A DNA stretch of 64,000 nt. Origin: Sideroxydans sp. (lineage in GTDB: Bacteria; Pseudomonadota; Gammaproteobacteria; Burkholderiales; Gallionellaceae). Both the position numbers and the translations under genes were made by a program. Where the stretch lies: positions 62,001 to 126,000 of the forward strand of contig VMTA01000047.1 of NCBI GenBank assembly GCA_013791855.1. Reading direction: 5' to 3'. The notes below the pieces were generated by a model. The model did no database searches and was not told the DNA's origin. It saw nothing but the letters and a program-made list of their open reading frames with translations. This document shows, piece after piece, positions 1-10,424 of this stretch (positions are counted from its first letter, which is position 1; every line of letters starts with the position of its first letter).

Positions 1-286
1 TTGCATAGCCGGTCTTCTTCCCAGCGAAGTAGTCGTAAATTAGCTGGCGCGACACCCCCCCACCTTTTAATTTAGCCAACTCCCATAGCGCGGTTGGAGA
101 TCCTTCAGTAACGCTGACTATATTGACGGTAGCTACAATTCTTTGAGTAGGTGCAGATGAATAGATCACCAGCACATCAACTGGTTGAGCAGCCCAGCTT
201 CTTCTGAATTCCAGCTTCTTCTCACCAGACAGGATTTTTTCGACAAAGCATGGCCGGATGGAAATAAGCGCAACTCTAAGCGGCAT
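1..286 (-). CDS. ASCH-domain protein, C-terminal part missing (runs off left edge)
   Basis: The frame opens at an ATG whose first base is at 286 and stays open to base 1, so only the first 95 residues are present. The N-terminus reads MPLRVALISIRP followed by EKILSGEKKLEFRR, which is the characteristic start of ASCH domains, a PUA-related fold proposed to bind RNA or modified nucleotides. Its start overlaps the last 11 bases of the PIN-GNAT gene upstream, so the two are probably translationally coupled and work together. The DNA is richer in A+T than the housekeeping genes that follow, hinting at acquisition. The substrate cannot be stated from sequence. The family call is fairly confident, the role unknown. 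Confidence 0.75.
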   Translation of the reverse strand, partial: MPLRVALISIRPCFVEKILSGEKKLEFRRSWAAQPVDVLVIYSSAPTQRIVATVNIVSVTEGSPTALWELAKLKGGGVSRQLIYDYFAGKKTGYA

Positions 287-1748
287 GGGAAATAAGTCTT
301 TGGTACGCGTCATCATCAATTTCTCTGATAGTTTGGATGTTGCCACTTACAACTCGATTCTGTGTGAGCCAATCAAACGATGGCGGGTGAACAAAATGCT
401 TAACCAATCGGAATAGCATTACCTTGGTTGGCTTACGTGCCATTTCCTCAATCTCGGTCATGCCATATACCGTCCTGCGTCGCACTCGATCTACAATTTC
501 ATTCGCATTTTCGAGCGTTTCATATCGCTCAACGATACCGATACTGGTCACTGACATTTCATCCTTTGAGCGATAAAACAACACCACATCTCCCGGACTA
601 ATTTGCTTCAATTGTGCATGGCACAGATATGCCTGTTTTATCGCATTGCTTGCCGTGTGCGTTGCATCGAACAAAGCCATTTGTGGGTCACATGGGGATG
701 CGTAATCAGAAAACAGAATTCGGTGGTACTCAGGGCGAATCGGAATGACAAATTTCTTGATGCTGCGATCCTGACGAAAATGAGGAAAGAATCTTCTGAA
801 GTATTCAAATGCGGGCAAGTCCGCAGTGGATTCATCGGGCGCAACAACAGGATGTTTTTTCACATACACCACATCATCGTTGTATCGACCAAATTCGGCG
901 AATCCAAAGTCTGCCAGCAGTTCGAAAAGGAAGCCGTGCTTCTCAGCATCGCCATGAATAAATATGTGTTCAAGTCGGTTGTCTGTCGCATAGCGGAATG
1001 CTTGCTTCAAAAACAACTCGCCGACCTTTCTCCCCTGGCAGTCAGGTGCCACCTTAAACGTACACAGCTTTAGCGAAGCGCCCGGAAGGATATCCCCATG
1101 CCCTGTAATATCATCACTCTCCTTGCGGGCATAAATGCAAAGCGCCCCAATTCTTTCCGGATCAGCCCAGTAAGCCCATGCACGACGATCATTTCTTGCA
1201 CATCCACGAAACCATTCATCGAATCCTGAATACCCGTCTCGCAAGGAATCAAAGAACTCACTACTCAATAATCGCGTGATCGAATGAAGGGGAACATCCT
1301 GAATGTTTGGAAGCTGAACTGAAGTCGTTTCATGTAAACGACGCAGAAAGTCCTCTGCAGCTTGTATAGCAAAAACTCGATCCCCTAAATTTCGACTTAC
1401 CGCTTTCCTATGAATCTCGCGGTCTTCCGTAACCAAGTAATGTGCTGCATCGCATTCAAGGGCAAACAAGATAGCGTTGTCACAGGCATCGTTAGGACGA
1501 GTTTCCGTGGTGTTCCACGGACAATCAGAAACCCCATCAAGTCGCGTGTACTGAGCCAAACGATCCCGAGTACGCATGCGCCGATCTGCATTTTTGTCGC
1601 GGTTTATATCCTCTTCGGAAGCCGGATGGAATACTAAGGGGTGTCCATGCTCTTGAGCCAAACGCACGAAGTTCGCCAGCCCCGGCTGTAGCCGGACATT
1701 AGAATCCTCAAGTGGGATCAGAATGTTGGTGTCGAGAAGGAATCGCAT
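276..1748 (-). CDS. PIN nuclease - GNAT acetyltransferase - PUA-like (EVE/ASCH) fusion protein
   Basis: This 490-residue protein has three parts. Residues 1-135 look like a PIN (VapC/PilT-type) ribonuclease domain: LLDTNIL with Asp6, an acidic patch at Glu46, Asp90 in DACDNAIL and Asp109 in TEDRE fit the metal-binding acidic set. Residues 155-300 look like a GNAT fold, with the acetyl-CoA loop QGRKVGELF near 239-247. Residues 330-490 resemble a PUA-like EVE/ASCH domain (GDVVLFYRS near 386). The gene overlaps the next ASCH gene by 11 bases. No strong ribosome binding site precedes the ATG at 1748. A role in RNA cleavage or modification, as a toxin or defence factor, is inference only. No antitoxin-like partner is visible inside the window, although the downstream ASCH protein is a candidate partner. 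Confidence 0.72.
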   Translation of the reverse strand: MRFLLDTNILIPLEDSNVRLQPGLANFVRLAQEHGHPLVFHPASEEDINRDKNADRRMRTRDRLAQYTRLDGVSDCPWNTTETRPNDACDNAILFALECDAAHYLVTEDREIHRKAVSRNLGDRVFAIQAAEDFLRRLHETTSVQLPNIQDVPLHSITRLLSSEFFDSLRDGYSGFDEWFRGCARNDRRAWAYWADPERIGALCIYARKESDDITGHGDILPGASLKLCTFKVAPDCQGRKVGELFLKQAFRYATDNRLEHIFIHGDAEKHGFLFELLADFGFAEFGRYNDDVVYVKKHPVVAPDESTADLPAFEYFRRFFPHFRQDRSIKKFVIPIRPEYHRILFSDYASPCDPQMALFDATHTASNAIKQAYLCHAQLKQISPGDVVLFYRSKDEMSVTSIGIVERYETLENANEIVDRVRRRTVYGMTEIEEMARKPTKVMLFRLVKHFVHPPSFDWLTQNRVVSGNIQTIREIDDDAYQRLISHAA

Positions 1749-2002
1749 GAATAGAATTTAGGAGATTGACCTTATTGTACTGGGTGTAGGCCGGGGGTTG
1801 GTAGCCAACGTGAACGCAGGAGGAATGCTGTAGCGTTCTGCCTGCATATGCATAATGGTCCGGTTGGAAGAGGAATATCTTCTTTTGTCACAGAGCGAAA
1901 GTCCTGACGCGCAATTATGAGGGGCGGCTTAGTCCGAGCAGCAGAAGTAACGACACAAATACTCGCAACCGCTCCGCCCTCTCCGCTCCTACAAGACCCT
2001 GT

Positions 2003-3352
<1,350 letters not shown>

Positions 3353-3400
3353 GAACAAGCTCCTGTGCTGAAAGTATGGTTTTGTCGTTCCCGCCCTGCG

Positions 3401-3940
3401 TCAGCCGCGCACCGGCTCCAGCGTCGCGTCCAGATTGAGACTGTCGCAGTAATCGAGGAAATCGCCGCGCAGCGTGGCGATGTGCATCTTGGCCGGGATG
3501 CCCACCGTCATCATCACGGATAAAGTTGTCGAGCCGGTGTGCGGCGCGGGATAGGTGCTGGTCTGCAGGTCTTCAATGTTAATGCCGCTGCGCGCGAAGA
3601 ACGCCGCGAGGTTGCGCACGATGCCGGGATGATCCGGCGTGACGAGCTCGATGCTGTAGGGGATGGCAGGTTCGGCGCGCTTGCCGGTGCGTTCGTGATG
3701 CAGGTTCAGCGCTAGCGATGAACCGAGCGCATCCAGTTGCCCTTCCAGTTTGGAGAGCGCATGCCAGGGGCCGGTGGCGAGGATGATGATGATGCACTGC
3801 CCGCCCAGCACGGACATGCGGCTCTCTTCGATGTTGCATCCACTGTCGGTGATGCTGCCGCTGAGCCGCTCGACCAGACCGGTGCGATCCGGGCCGGCGG
3901 CGGTGATGACCAGATGGGTGTTCTCTATCTCGGATTGCAT
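3401..3940 (-). CDS. gcvR: GcvR-like tandem ACT-domain regulatory protein
   Basis: A 179-residue cytoplasmic protein with two ACT domains. The first begins at HLVITAAGPDRTGLVERL and includes CNIEESRMSVLGG. The second begins at YSIELVTPDHPGIVRN and includes INIEDLQTSTYPA. This layout matches GcvR, which in E. coli represses the glycine cleavage operon by binding the activator GcvA when glycine is low. Neither gcvA nor gcvTHP is in this window, so the target is inferred from family only. The frame extends upstream to 4087, but that part overlaps the YchJ gene; the ATG at 3940 starts right before the first ACT domain. An alternative ATG at 3979 would add 13 residues. Confidence 0.8.
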   Translation of the reverse strand: MQSEIENTHLVITAAGPDRTGLVERLSGSITDSGCNIEESRMSVLGGQCIIIILATGPWHALSKLEGQLDALGSSLALNLHHERTGKRAEPAIPYSIELVTPDHPGIVRNLAAFFARSGINIEDLQTSTYPAPHTGSTTLSVMMTVGIPAKMHIATLRGDFLDYCDSLNLDATLEPVRG

Positions 3941-4007
3941 GTTGTTGTGACCGTCGTTGTGCGTTGGATGTGAAGGCATTTTAGCGCCTGAGTGTGCCGA
4001 AGTGACC

Positions 4008-4394
4008 TTACTGGATGTCGCCGTCCACGTAGAACCAGCGCCCGGTTTCTTGCACGAAGCAACTGACTTCGTGCAGTCGATGCGCACGCCCGTTCACCTT
4101 GTAACGTGCGACGAATTCGACGATGGTGTGTTCGGCGTCTTGTTGGGCGTGACGTTTCACTTCCAGGCCTAGCCACTTGGTCGGTGCTTCATCGGCAAGG
4201 CCTAAAGCAGCGGGACGTGTGGAGGGATGCCAGCTTGCCAGCAGGTAGTCTTCTTTAAGCTGGGTGTAGGCGGTGTAGCGCGAGCGCATGAGGGCTTCGG
4301 CAGTCGGCGCTGGTGTTCCGCCTTCGATGTAGCGGGCACAACATTCCGTGTAGGGCTTGCTGCTACCGCAGGGGCACTCGATCAGTTTTGCCAC
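4008..4394 (-). CDS. ychJ: YchJ-family SEC-C motif protein
   Basis: A 128-residue protein of the YchJ (UPF0225) family. The N-terminus has the SEC-C zinc-binding motif CPCGSSKPYTECC at residues 8-20, like the zinc tail of SecA, followed by the conserved segment LMRSRYTAYT and a C-terminal NTF2-like region with WLGLEV and VEFVARYK. The molecular role is not established; a link to protein export or zinc handling is only by analogy with SecA. It begins inside the last 13 bases of srkA, so the two are probably co-translated. Confidence 0.88.
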   Translation of the reverse strand: MAKLIECPCGSSKPYTECCARYIEGGTPAPTAEALMRSRYTAYTQLKEDYLLASWHPSTRPAALGLADEAPTKWLGLEVKRHAQQDAEHTIVEFVARYKVNGRAHRLHEVSCFVQETGRWFYVDGDIQ

Positions 4395-5362
4395 AGTGGC
4401 GGTTCTTCCATCAGTGCTATCTGTTCGCGCAGTTCCAGGATGCGGTTCTGCCAGTAGATCTGCGTGTTAAACCAGGGAAAGGCTTGCTTGAAGGCGATGT
4501 CGTCCCAGCGGCGTGCGAGCCATGCGGAATAGTGAATCAGACGCAGGGTGCGCAGCGCTTCAATGAGGTGCAGCTCGCGCGCATCGAATTCGCAGAAGTC
4601 TTCATAACCTGCCAGCACGTCGCCCATCTGGCGTACACGGTCTTCGCGTTCGCCGGAGAGCAGCATCCACAGGTCTTGCACGGCAGGCCCCATGCGGCTG
4701 TCGTCGAAGTCGACGAAGTGCGGGCCTTCGTCCGTCCACAGCACATTGCCCGCGTGGCAATCGCCATGCAAGCGCAGTTGCTTCACATCGCCTGCCCGGT
4801 CGAAGCAGTGGCGCACGCCGTCCAGCGCCTGTTGCGACACAGTGCGCCAGGCTTCGAGGATGTCGGGCGGGATGAAGTCGTTGGTTAGCAGGTAGTCGCG
4901 CGGCTCGGTGCCAAAGGTGGCGATATCCAAAGTCGGGCGATGCTGGTAATCCTTGATCGCGCCGACGGCGTGGATGCGCCCGAGGAAGCGCCCCAACCAT
5001 TCCAGCGTGTCGCGGTCTTCCAGTTCGGGTGCGCGGCCGCCGTGTTTGGCGAAGACCGAAAAACGGAAACCGTCGAAGTGATGCAAGGTGCTGCCGTTGA
5101 TGGTCGAGGCAGGTACAACGGGGATCTCGTGTTCGACCAGTTCCTGCACGAAAGCATGCTCTTCGAGGATGGCGGCATCGGTCCAGCGCGCGGGTCGATA
5201 GAACTTGGCGACCAGTGGCGCGCCTTCGTCCATGCCGACCTGATATACACGGTTTTCGTAGCTATTGAGCGCAAGCAGCCGCCCGTCGCAACGCAGGCCG
5301 ATGCTTTCCAACGCGTTGAGTACGCAGTCGGGGGTGAGTTGCGAATAGTCGGGTGTAGTCAT
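4382..5362 (-). CDS. srkA: stress response serine/threonine kinase SrkA (YihE/RdoA)
   Basis: A 326-residue aminoglycoside-phosphotransferase-fold kinase. The catalytic loop LHGDCHAGNVLW (Asp201, Asn206) and the metal-binding VDFDD (Asp218) are intact. The N-terminal lobe has the conserved YENRVYQVG and an ATP-binding lysine in PLVAKFYRP near residue 53. In E. coli SrkA (YihE) is a Cpx-regulated kinase that counters the MazEF toxin pathway and protects against programmed death under stress; that role is assumed here from homology. It is 326 residues, close to the E. coli length of about 328. In E. coli it is followed by dsbA, but here it leads into ychJ. Confidence 0.9.
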   Translation of the reverse strand: MTTPDYSQLTPDCVLNALESIGLRCDGRLLALNSYENRVYQVGMDEGAPLVAKFYRPARWTDAAILEEHAFVQELVEHEIPVVPASTINGSTLHHFDGFRFSVFAKHGGRAPELEDRDTLEWLGRFLGRIHAVGAIKDYQHRPTLDIATFGTEPRDYLLTNDFIPPDILEAWRTVSQQALDGVRHCFDRAGDVKQLRLHGDCHAGNVLWTDEGPHFVDFDDSRMGPAVQDLWMLLSGEREDRVRQMGDVLAGYEDFCEFDARELHLIEALRTLRLIHYSAWLARRWDDIAFKQAFPWFNTQIYWQNRILELREQIALMEEPPLWQN

Positions 5363-5388
5363 GGATCAAGGATACCGTCATTCACCCA

Positions 5389-6045
5389 TCACAACTCCGA
5401 AATCACCTGCTCCATCGGGAAGCGTGATTTTGGCAGCTTGGCATTGAAGTCTTCTGCGCTGCGATAGCCCAGCGTGGCGATCACCACACTAGTCAGGCCT
5501 TGCTCACGCAGGCCGAGTTCTTCATTGAGAATGCGCGGGTCGAAGCCTTCGATGGGTGTGGCGTCGATCTCCAGTGCGGCGGCACCCAACAGCAGGGTGC
5601 CGAGGGCGAGGTACACCTGCTTTTCCATCCAGTGTTGCGTGTCTTTTAAGTCGTAGCGGTGCAGGCCGGTGTAGAAGCTGCGGCCCTTGCTTTGTGCCGC
5701 CTTGGCTTCGGGCGTGGGATAGCGTCCATCGGCTTCTTCCTGCGCGAGCAGGCTGGCGAGGTGGGCGTCATCCATGGTGGTGCGGGCGCAGAACACGACA
5801 ACGTGGGAGGCGTTGAGTATCTTGGGGCCGTTGGCTGCGTAAGCGCCTTGCTGTGCAGCCTTGGCTATGCGCGCCTTGCCTGCTTCGCTGGCGGCGATGA
5901 TGAAGTGCCAGGGCTGCGAGTTGATCGATGAGGGGGAGAACCTGAGCAGGGTCTTGAGTTGCTCGACCTGCGCTGCGGGTATTTTTCGTGCGGGATCGTA
6001 GGCTTTGCAGGTGTGGCGGTTCAGGGCGATGCGGGCGATATCCAT
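5389..6045 (-). CDS. nfsB: oxygen-insensitive NAD(P)H nitroreductase / dihydropteridine reductase
   Basis: A 218-residue FMN enzyme very close to E. coli NfsB over its whole length. Shared blocks include TLLRFSPSSINSQPWHF at the N-terminus, ASHVVVFCARTTMDD in the middle, and EDFNAKLPKSR at the C-terminus. The family reduces nitroaromatics, quinones and pteridines with NAD(P)H as a homodimer in the cytoplasm. I chose the start MDIARIALNRH at 6045, matching the E. coli N-terminus MDIISVALKRH, rather than an upstream in-frame codon six residues earlier. It lies 26 bases after srkA on the same strand but may have its own promoter. Confidence 0.93.
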   Translation of the reverse strand: MDIARIALNRHTCKAYDPARKIPAAQVEQLKTLLRFSPSSINSQPWHFIIAASEAGKARIAKAAQQGAYAANGPKILNASHVVVFCARTTMDDAHLASLLAQEEADGRYPTPEAKAAQSKGRSFYTGLHRYDLKDTQHWMEKQVYLALGTLLLGAAALEIDATPIEGFDPRILNEELGLREQGLTSVVIATLGYRSAEDFNAKLPKSRFPMEQVISEL

Positions 6046-6104
6046 GCGAGTCTCCAAGTTCAAGTTGAGCTGTGGGCTTGAGGCCGGGCAGGATTATGCC
6101 TGAA

Positions 6105-6677
6105 TCACTTTTTGCTTCTTTGCACTTCCGCCAGACCCAACGCATCCCACCCTTCGTGCCCCAGCTTGCGCATGGTCTCCATGTTCTTCTCGAAGATCAT
6201 TTCGGCCTCGGGGAAAGCGGCCACGGCCTCGTCGATGCTGTCTTCGCGTATCAGATGCAGCGTGGGATACGGCGAGCGGTTGGTGTAGTTGGTGATGTCG
6301 TCCGGCTCGGTGTCGGCGAACTGGTAGTCGGGGTGCATGCTGGCGACCTGCAATTCACCCGCCAGATCCACCTCTTCCAGCGCCGCATCCACCACGGCGA
6401 GGAAATCGTTGTAGTCGAGGAAATCGGTCAGCACCTGCGGATGGATCAGCAGTGTGGTGTCGATCTTGTCGCGCGGCGTCTCGGCCAGCAGCTCCAGTTC
6501 GCGCAACACATCGACCAGCAGTTCATCCGGCGTCTGTGCGGCGCTCACGAAATAGCGTATCTGTTTCTTGACGTGCACGCCCTTGGCGAACGGGCACAGA
6601 TTGAGGCCGATGACGGCCTTTTCCAGCCACAGCGTGGTGTCGGCGATGGCTTGTTCGTTGCTTACGGTTGTGTTCAT
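6105..6677 (-). CDS. DUF1415 family protein
   Basis: A 190-residue protein that matches the DUF1415 family of uncharacterised proteobacterial proteins. The conserved N-terminal NLCPFAKGV motif, followed by a lysine-rich strand, and the C-terminal SPYPTLHLIRE block are visible. The Cys in LCPF is the only obvious functional residue. The start is the ATG at 6677 (MNTTVSNEQA); the frame continues upstream into a REP-like palindrome and is not likely to be coding there. No function is known. It sits between nfsB and rhlE on the same strand, separated from rhlE by the palindrome. Confidence 0.85.
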   Translation of the reverse strand: MNTTVSNEQAIADTTLWLEKAVIGLNLCPFAKGVHVKKQIRYFVSAAQTPDELLVDVLRELELLAETPRDKIDTTLLIHPQVLTDFLDYNDFLAVVDAALEEVDLAGELQVASMHPDYQFADTEPDDITNYTNRSPYPTLHLIREDSIDEAVAAFPEAEMIFEKNMETMRKLGHEGWDALGLAEVQRSKK

Positions 6678-6691
6678 AGATACTCCATAGT

Positions 6692-6760
6692 CCGTTCGCC
6701 CCGAGCCTGTCGAAGGGCTTGCTGATATTACAAGTGGTTCGACAAGCTCACCACGAACGG
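6692..6760. repeat. REP-like inverted repeat
   Basis: Two near-complementary 24-base arms, 6692-6715 (starting ccgttcgccc) and 6737-6760 (ending cacgaacgg), are separated by 21 bases. The arms contain the gagcctgtcgaag / ttcgacaagctc core seen in dispersed extragenic palindromes of many proteobacteria. It fills the gap between the start of the DUF1415 gene and the end of rhlE. It could act as a transcript stabiliser or weak terminator. Only one copy was noticed in this window, so its status as a genome-wide repeat is inferred from familiarity with the motif. Confidence 0.7.
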
Positions 6761-6770
6761 TCATTGATGT

Positions 6771-8117
6771 TTATCGGCCACGCCCGCCGGAACGGTGCTG
6801 TGCACCTGATGGCGCACTACCGCGCCCTGCACCACCCGCCGGCTTGGCGCCGCCTGTGCGCGGAGCACCGCCTGCGCGAGCCTGACCGCCGCCACTACGC
6901 GGTGCGGATTGACCGCGACCTTGTCCTTGACGTTGACCACCGCCACGATTCGAACCGTTCAGGATAGGCTCGGCCTTGATGCGCGGATCGACATCGAAGC
7001 CCGGCACATTCACCACCGGGATCTCGCGCTTGATGAGGCGCTCGATGTCACGCAGCAGTTTATGTTCGTCGACGCATACCAGCGAGCTGGCTTCGCCTTC
7101 GCTGCCCGCACGGCCTGTGCGGCCGATGCGGTGCACGTAGTCTTCCGACACGTTGGGCAATTCGAAGTTGACCACATGCGGCAGTTCGATGATGTCGATG
7201 CCGCGTGCGGCGATATCGGTGGCGACCAGCACTTGCAGCTTGCCGGTCTTGAACTCGGCCAGCGCGCGTGTGCGGGCAGCCTGGCTCTTGTTGCCGTGGA
7301 TCGCCATGGCGGAGATGCCGTCCTTGTCGAGCTGTTCAGCCAAACGGTTGGCACCGTGCTTGGTGCGCGTGAACACCAGCACCTGGAACCAGTTGTGTTC
7401 CTTGATGAGATGCGTCAGCAGTTCACGCTTGCGTTCACGGTCAACCGGGTACACGCGCTGTTCGATCAGCTCGTTGGCCTGGTTGCGACGCGCCACTTCG
7501 ATCAGCGCCGGGTTGGTCAGCAGGCCGTCGGCCAGCAGCTTGATCTCGTCGGAGAAGGTGGCGGAGAACAGCAGGTTCTGGCGTTGCTTCGGCAACACGG
7601 CGAGGATCTTCTTGATGTCGCGGATAAAGCCCATGTCCAGCATGCGGTCGGCTTCGTCCAGCACCAGTATCTCGACTTGAGACAGGTTCACGGTCTTCTG
7701 CTGCAAGTGGTCGAGCAGACGACCCGGTGTCGCCACCAGAATGTCGACACGGCCGTGCAGTTGCTTGATCTGCGGATTGATGTTGACGCCACCGAACATC
7801 ATCATGGATTTGAGCGGCAGGTGTTTGCCGTACAAACGCACGCTCTCCTCCACTTGGGCGGCGAGCTCGCGCGTGGGCGTGAGCACCAGTGCGCGGATGG
7901 GCGCCTTGCCGGCGACATTCTTTTCCATCAGGCGTTGCAACAGCGGCAGTGTGAAGCCGGCGGTCTTGCCGGTGCCGGTCTGCGCGCCGCCCATGAGGTC
8001 GCCACCTTTGAGGATGACAGGGATGGCTTGGGCTTGAATGGGGGTTGGTTCGGTATAACCACGCTCGGTGACGGCGCGGACGAGTTCTTCGGACAGGCCG
8101 AGGGATGCGAATGACAT
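6771..8117 (-). CDS. rhlE: DEAD-box ATP-dependent RNA helicase RhlE
   Basis: A 448-residue RNA helicase. The Q motif EPTPIQ (23-28), motif I AQTGTGKT (45-52), PTRELAAQ (81-88), DEAD (154-157), SAT (185-187) and [10 protein letters not shown] are all present. The tail after about residue 388 is low-complexity Gly, Arg, Gln and Ala with RGG-like repeats, typical of RhlE and likely RNA-binding. RhlE helps remodel rRNA and the degradosome, and contributes to cold growth. I start at [11 protein letters not shown] (8117), preceded by an AAGAAAG stretch; the frame runs further upstream but without family similarity. The gene is divergent from the HDOD gene across 277 bases. Confidence 0.93.
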   Translation of the reverse strand: MSFASLGLSEELVRAVTERGYTEPTPIQAQAIPVILKGGDLMGGAQTGTGKTAGFTLPLLQRLMEKNVAGKAPIRALVLTPTRELAAQVEESVRLYGKHLPLKSMMMFGGVNINPQIKQLHGRVDILVATPGRLLDHLQQKTVNLSQVEILVLDEADRMLDMGFIRDIKKILAVLPKQRQNLLFSATFSDEIKLLADGLLTNPALIEVARRNQANELIEQRVYPVDRERKRELLTHLIKEHNWFQVLVFTRTKHGANRLAEQLDKDGISAMAIHGNKSQAARTRALAEFKTGKLQVLVATDIAARGIDIIELPHVVNFELPNVSEDYVHRIGRTGRAGSEGEASSLVCVDEHKLLRDIERLIKREIPVVNVPGFDVDPRIKAEPILNGSNRGGGQRQGQGRGQSAPRSGGGQARAGGAPRTGGAKPAGGAGRGSAPSGAQHRSGGRGR

Positions 8118-8394
8118 AGTTGTGCTTTCTTCTTGGTACAAACGGCCTGTCGCCCTGATGGGGCGCCAGTCTGAGGCTGAATGAGGTGGGTGTTGCGAAC
8201 CGGAATCGGCGGCAATCACTAGACTGAAACGAGATTGCGGCGCGGAGTGTAACAGAAGCCTGTCATTCTCAACGAAGCAATTCCAGGCCCCGCTCATCTA
8301 TACCTATGCATATGCATTTCGGCATATGGCATGGAAGCGGATATTTATGCATGATGCGCCTAGGCGTCTCAATCACTCAGACTCAGGAACCACG

Positions 8395-9240
8395 ATGAAC
8401 ACAGAATTGTCGCTCTCCGCCACCGAACAGACCCTGAATGGCATCTTCATCCCGCCCTGTCCCGCCACGCTGACCGAACTCATGCGCGAGATCAAACATC
8501 CGGAAGCCAGCCTGGAAAAGATCGCGCAGCTGATCAGCAGGGATGCGGGCATGCTCGCTCCCTTGCTGAAACTGGCCAATTCGCCCTTCGTAGGCCTGCG
8601 CACGAAAGTGACCTCGGTCATGCATGCGGCCAACATACTGGGCCTGCGGAACATCATGAATCTGGTGCACAACATCGCCTTGCGGCAGAGTTTGGGCGGC
8701 GAGGGGCAGAGCTTCGACAAGTTCTGGGAACGCTCCACCATCGCCGCCAGCGGCGCCGAAAAGATGGCAGCCAAGTTCCCGACGGTATCGCGCGAGGAAA
8801 GCTATATCGCAGCATTGTTCCACGACTGCGGCATTCCGGTGCTGATGCAGAAGTACCCGGACTACCGTGCCACTGTCATGGCGGATGGCAAGCAAGGTAT
8901 TCCACTCTGCGAAACAGAGGATAAACACTACTCCACCAATCATGCCGTGGTCGGCAATATGCTAACGCGCTCCTGGGCGCTGCCGGCCCGGGTCAGCATG
9001 GCCATTCTTCTCCATCATGACGAGACGATCTTCACCTCGCCCGACAACCGTGCCGGTGCAGACGTCCGAGACCTGATCGGACTGATACATATGGCAGAGA
9101 ATGTCACGGACGAGCATCTGCATGTCCGCGACAAGGATTGGGACAAGCATGGCGAGCTTGTACTGGCGCACTTCGAGCTGTCCGAGCAGGAGTTCTCAGA
9201 GCTCAAATGGGACATGCTGGCTTTCCTGAACGGCGAGTAA
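8395..9240 (+). CDS. HDOD-domain signalling protein
   Basis: A 281-residue protein made almost entirely of an HDOD domain, a non-catalytic relative of HD phosphohydrolases. The typical N-terminal IPPCPATLTELM, the ISRDAGMLAPLLKLANSPF block and the LFHDCGIPVL motif are visible, with several HD metal ligands replaced. HDOD proteins act in signalling, often linked to motility, chemotaxis or cyclic nucleotide pathways. The start at 8395 is supported by AGGAA eight bases upstream. It is a single-gene unit ending at a strong terminator. Its partner cannot be told from the neighbours, which are rhlE (divergent) and ychF (convergent). Confidence 0.85.
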   Translation: MNTELSLSATEQTLNGIFIPPCPATLTELMREIKHPEASLEKIAQLISRDAGMLAPLLKLANSPFVGLRTKVTSVMHAANILGLRNIMNLVHNIALRQSLGGEGQSFDKFWERSTIAASGAEKMAAKFPTVSREESYIAALFHDCGIPVLMQKYPDYRATVMADGKQGIPLCETEDKHYSTNHAVVGNMLTRSWALPARVSMAILLHHDETIFTSPDNRAGADVRDLIGLIHMAENVTDEHLHVRDKDWDKHGELVLAHFELSEQEFSELKWDMLAFLNGE

Positions 9241-9259
9241 GTTCGCCCGGATCCTTAAA

Positions 9260-9300
9260 TGCAAAAAGGCCAAGCCGGATTCCGGCTTGGCCTTTTTGCA
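9260..9300. terminator. bidirectional Rho-independent terminator
   Basis: Two perfect 20-base arms (9260-9279 and 9281-9300) form a GC-rich stem flanked by A5 on the left and T5 on the right. It serves both the HDOD gene on the plus strand and ychF, which ends at 9319, on the minus strand. Confidence 0.95.
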
Positions 9301-9318
9301 TCGAACGATGCGCTGAGG

Positions 9319-10410
9319 TTACACGTTGAACAGGAAGTTCATCACGTCGCCGTCCTGCACGACATATTCTTTTCCTTCCACACGCATCTTGCCCTTCTCC
9401 TTCGCACCGGCTTCACCGCCGCAGGCGATGAAATCCTCGTAGGAGATGGTCTGCGCGCGGATGAAGCCCTTCTCGAAGTCGGTATGGATGACCCCTGCCG
9501 CTTGCGGTGCGGTGTCACCCTTGTGGATGGTCCATGCGCGCACTTCCTTTACACCGGCGGTGAAGTAGGTCTGCAGGCCGAGCAAGTCGTAGCCGACACG
9601 AATCAGACGGTTCAGGCCGGGCTCTTCCAGACCGAGGTCTGCCAAAAATTCCTTTTTGTCGGCATCGTCGAGATCGGCCAGCTCCTGTTCGATCTTGGCG
9701 CACAGCGCCACCACCGGTGCGCCCTCTTTCGCGGCATGTTCGCGCAAACGATCCAGATACGGATTGTTCTCGAAACCGTCTTCCAGCACGTTGCCGACAT
9801 ACATCGCCGGTTTGATGGTGAGCAGACACAATGGTTTGATGAGCTCGATCTCTTCACCGCTCAGGCCGAAGGTACGCGCCGGCTTGCCTTCGTTCAGATG
9901 CGGCAGCAGCTTTTCCAGCAACGCAACCAACTTGATTGCGTCCTTGTCGCCGGATTTGGCTTTCTTGCCGTCGCGGTGGATGGTGCGCTCCACCACGGCC
10001 ATATCGGCCAGCGCCAGCTCGGTCAGGATGACTTCGATGTCGGAGATGGGATCGACCTTGCCGGCCACGTGCACCACGTTCTCGTCGTCGAAACAGCGCA
10101 CGACGTTGACGATGGCATCCGTCTCGCGAATGTTGGCGAGGAACTGGTTGCCCAGACCTTCACCTTTGGACGCGCCCGCCACCAGACCCGCGATATCGAC
10201 GAACTCGACGATGGCGTATTGCATGCGTTGCGGATTGACGATCTTGGCCAGACCATCCATACGCGGATCGGGTACTTCGACGATGCCGACGTTGGGTTCG
10301 ATGGTACAGAAGGGATAGTTCTCCGCCGCGATACCCGCCTTGGTGAGGGCATTGAACATGGTGGACTTGCCCACATTGGGCAGACCGACGATTCCGCATT
10401 TGAGACTCAT
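9319..10410 (-). CDS. ychF: redox-regulated ATPase YchF (Obg/OLA1 family)
   Basis: A 363-residue universally conserved P-loop NTPase. The N-terminus [20 protein letters not shown] carries the G1 motif, [10 protein letters not shown] is the G3 region, and a C-terminal TGS domain runs through [17 protein letters not shown]. YchF prefers ATP over GTP, binds ribosomes and affects leaderless-mRNA translation and oxidative-stress responses. Here it follows pth with a 14-base gap, the usual betaproteobacterial order. It is the last gene of the lolB to ychF run and ends at a strong terminator. Confidence 0.96.
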   Translation of the reverse strand: MSLKCGIVGLPNVGKSTMFNALTKAGIAAENYPFCTIEPNVGIVEVPDPRMDGLAKIVNPQRMQYAIVEFVDIAGLVAGASKGEGLGNQFLANIRETDAIVNVVRCFDDENVVHVAGKVDPISDIEVILTELALADMAVVERTIHRDGKKAKSGDKDAIKLVALLEKLLPHLNEGKPARTFGLSGEEIELIKPLCLLTIKPAMYVGNVLEDGFENNPYLDRLREHAAKEGAPVVALCAKIEQELADLDDADKKEFLADLGLEEPGLNRLIRVGYDLLGLQTYFTAGVKEVRAWTIHKGDTAPQAAGVIHTDFEKGFIRAQTISYEDFIACGGEAGAKEKGKMRVEGKEYVVQDGDVMNFLFNV

Positions 10411-10424
10411 GGTTGTTTCCTTGG

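Noticed and set aside
6909-8114. 401-codon open frame on the plus strand opposite rhlE
   Set aside because: Antisense shadow of rhlE; composition biased to His, Gln and Val; no family features.
8306-8317. Perfect palindrome ATGCATATGCAT upstream of the HDOD gene
   Set aside because: Too short and unaligned with a promoter to assign; could be chance in an A+T-rich spacer.
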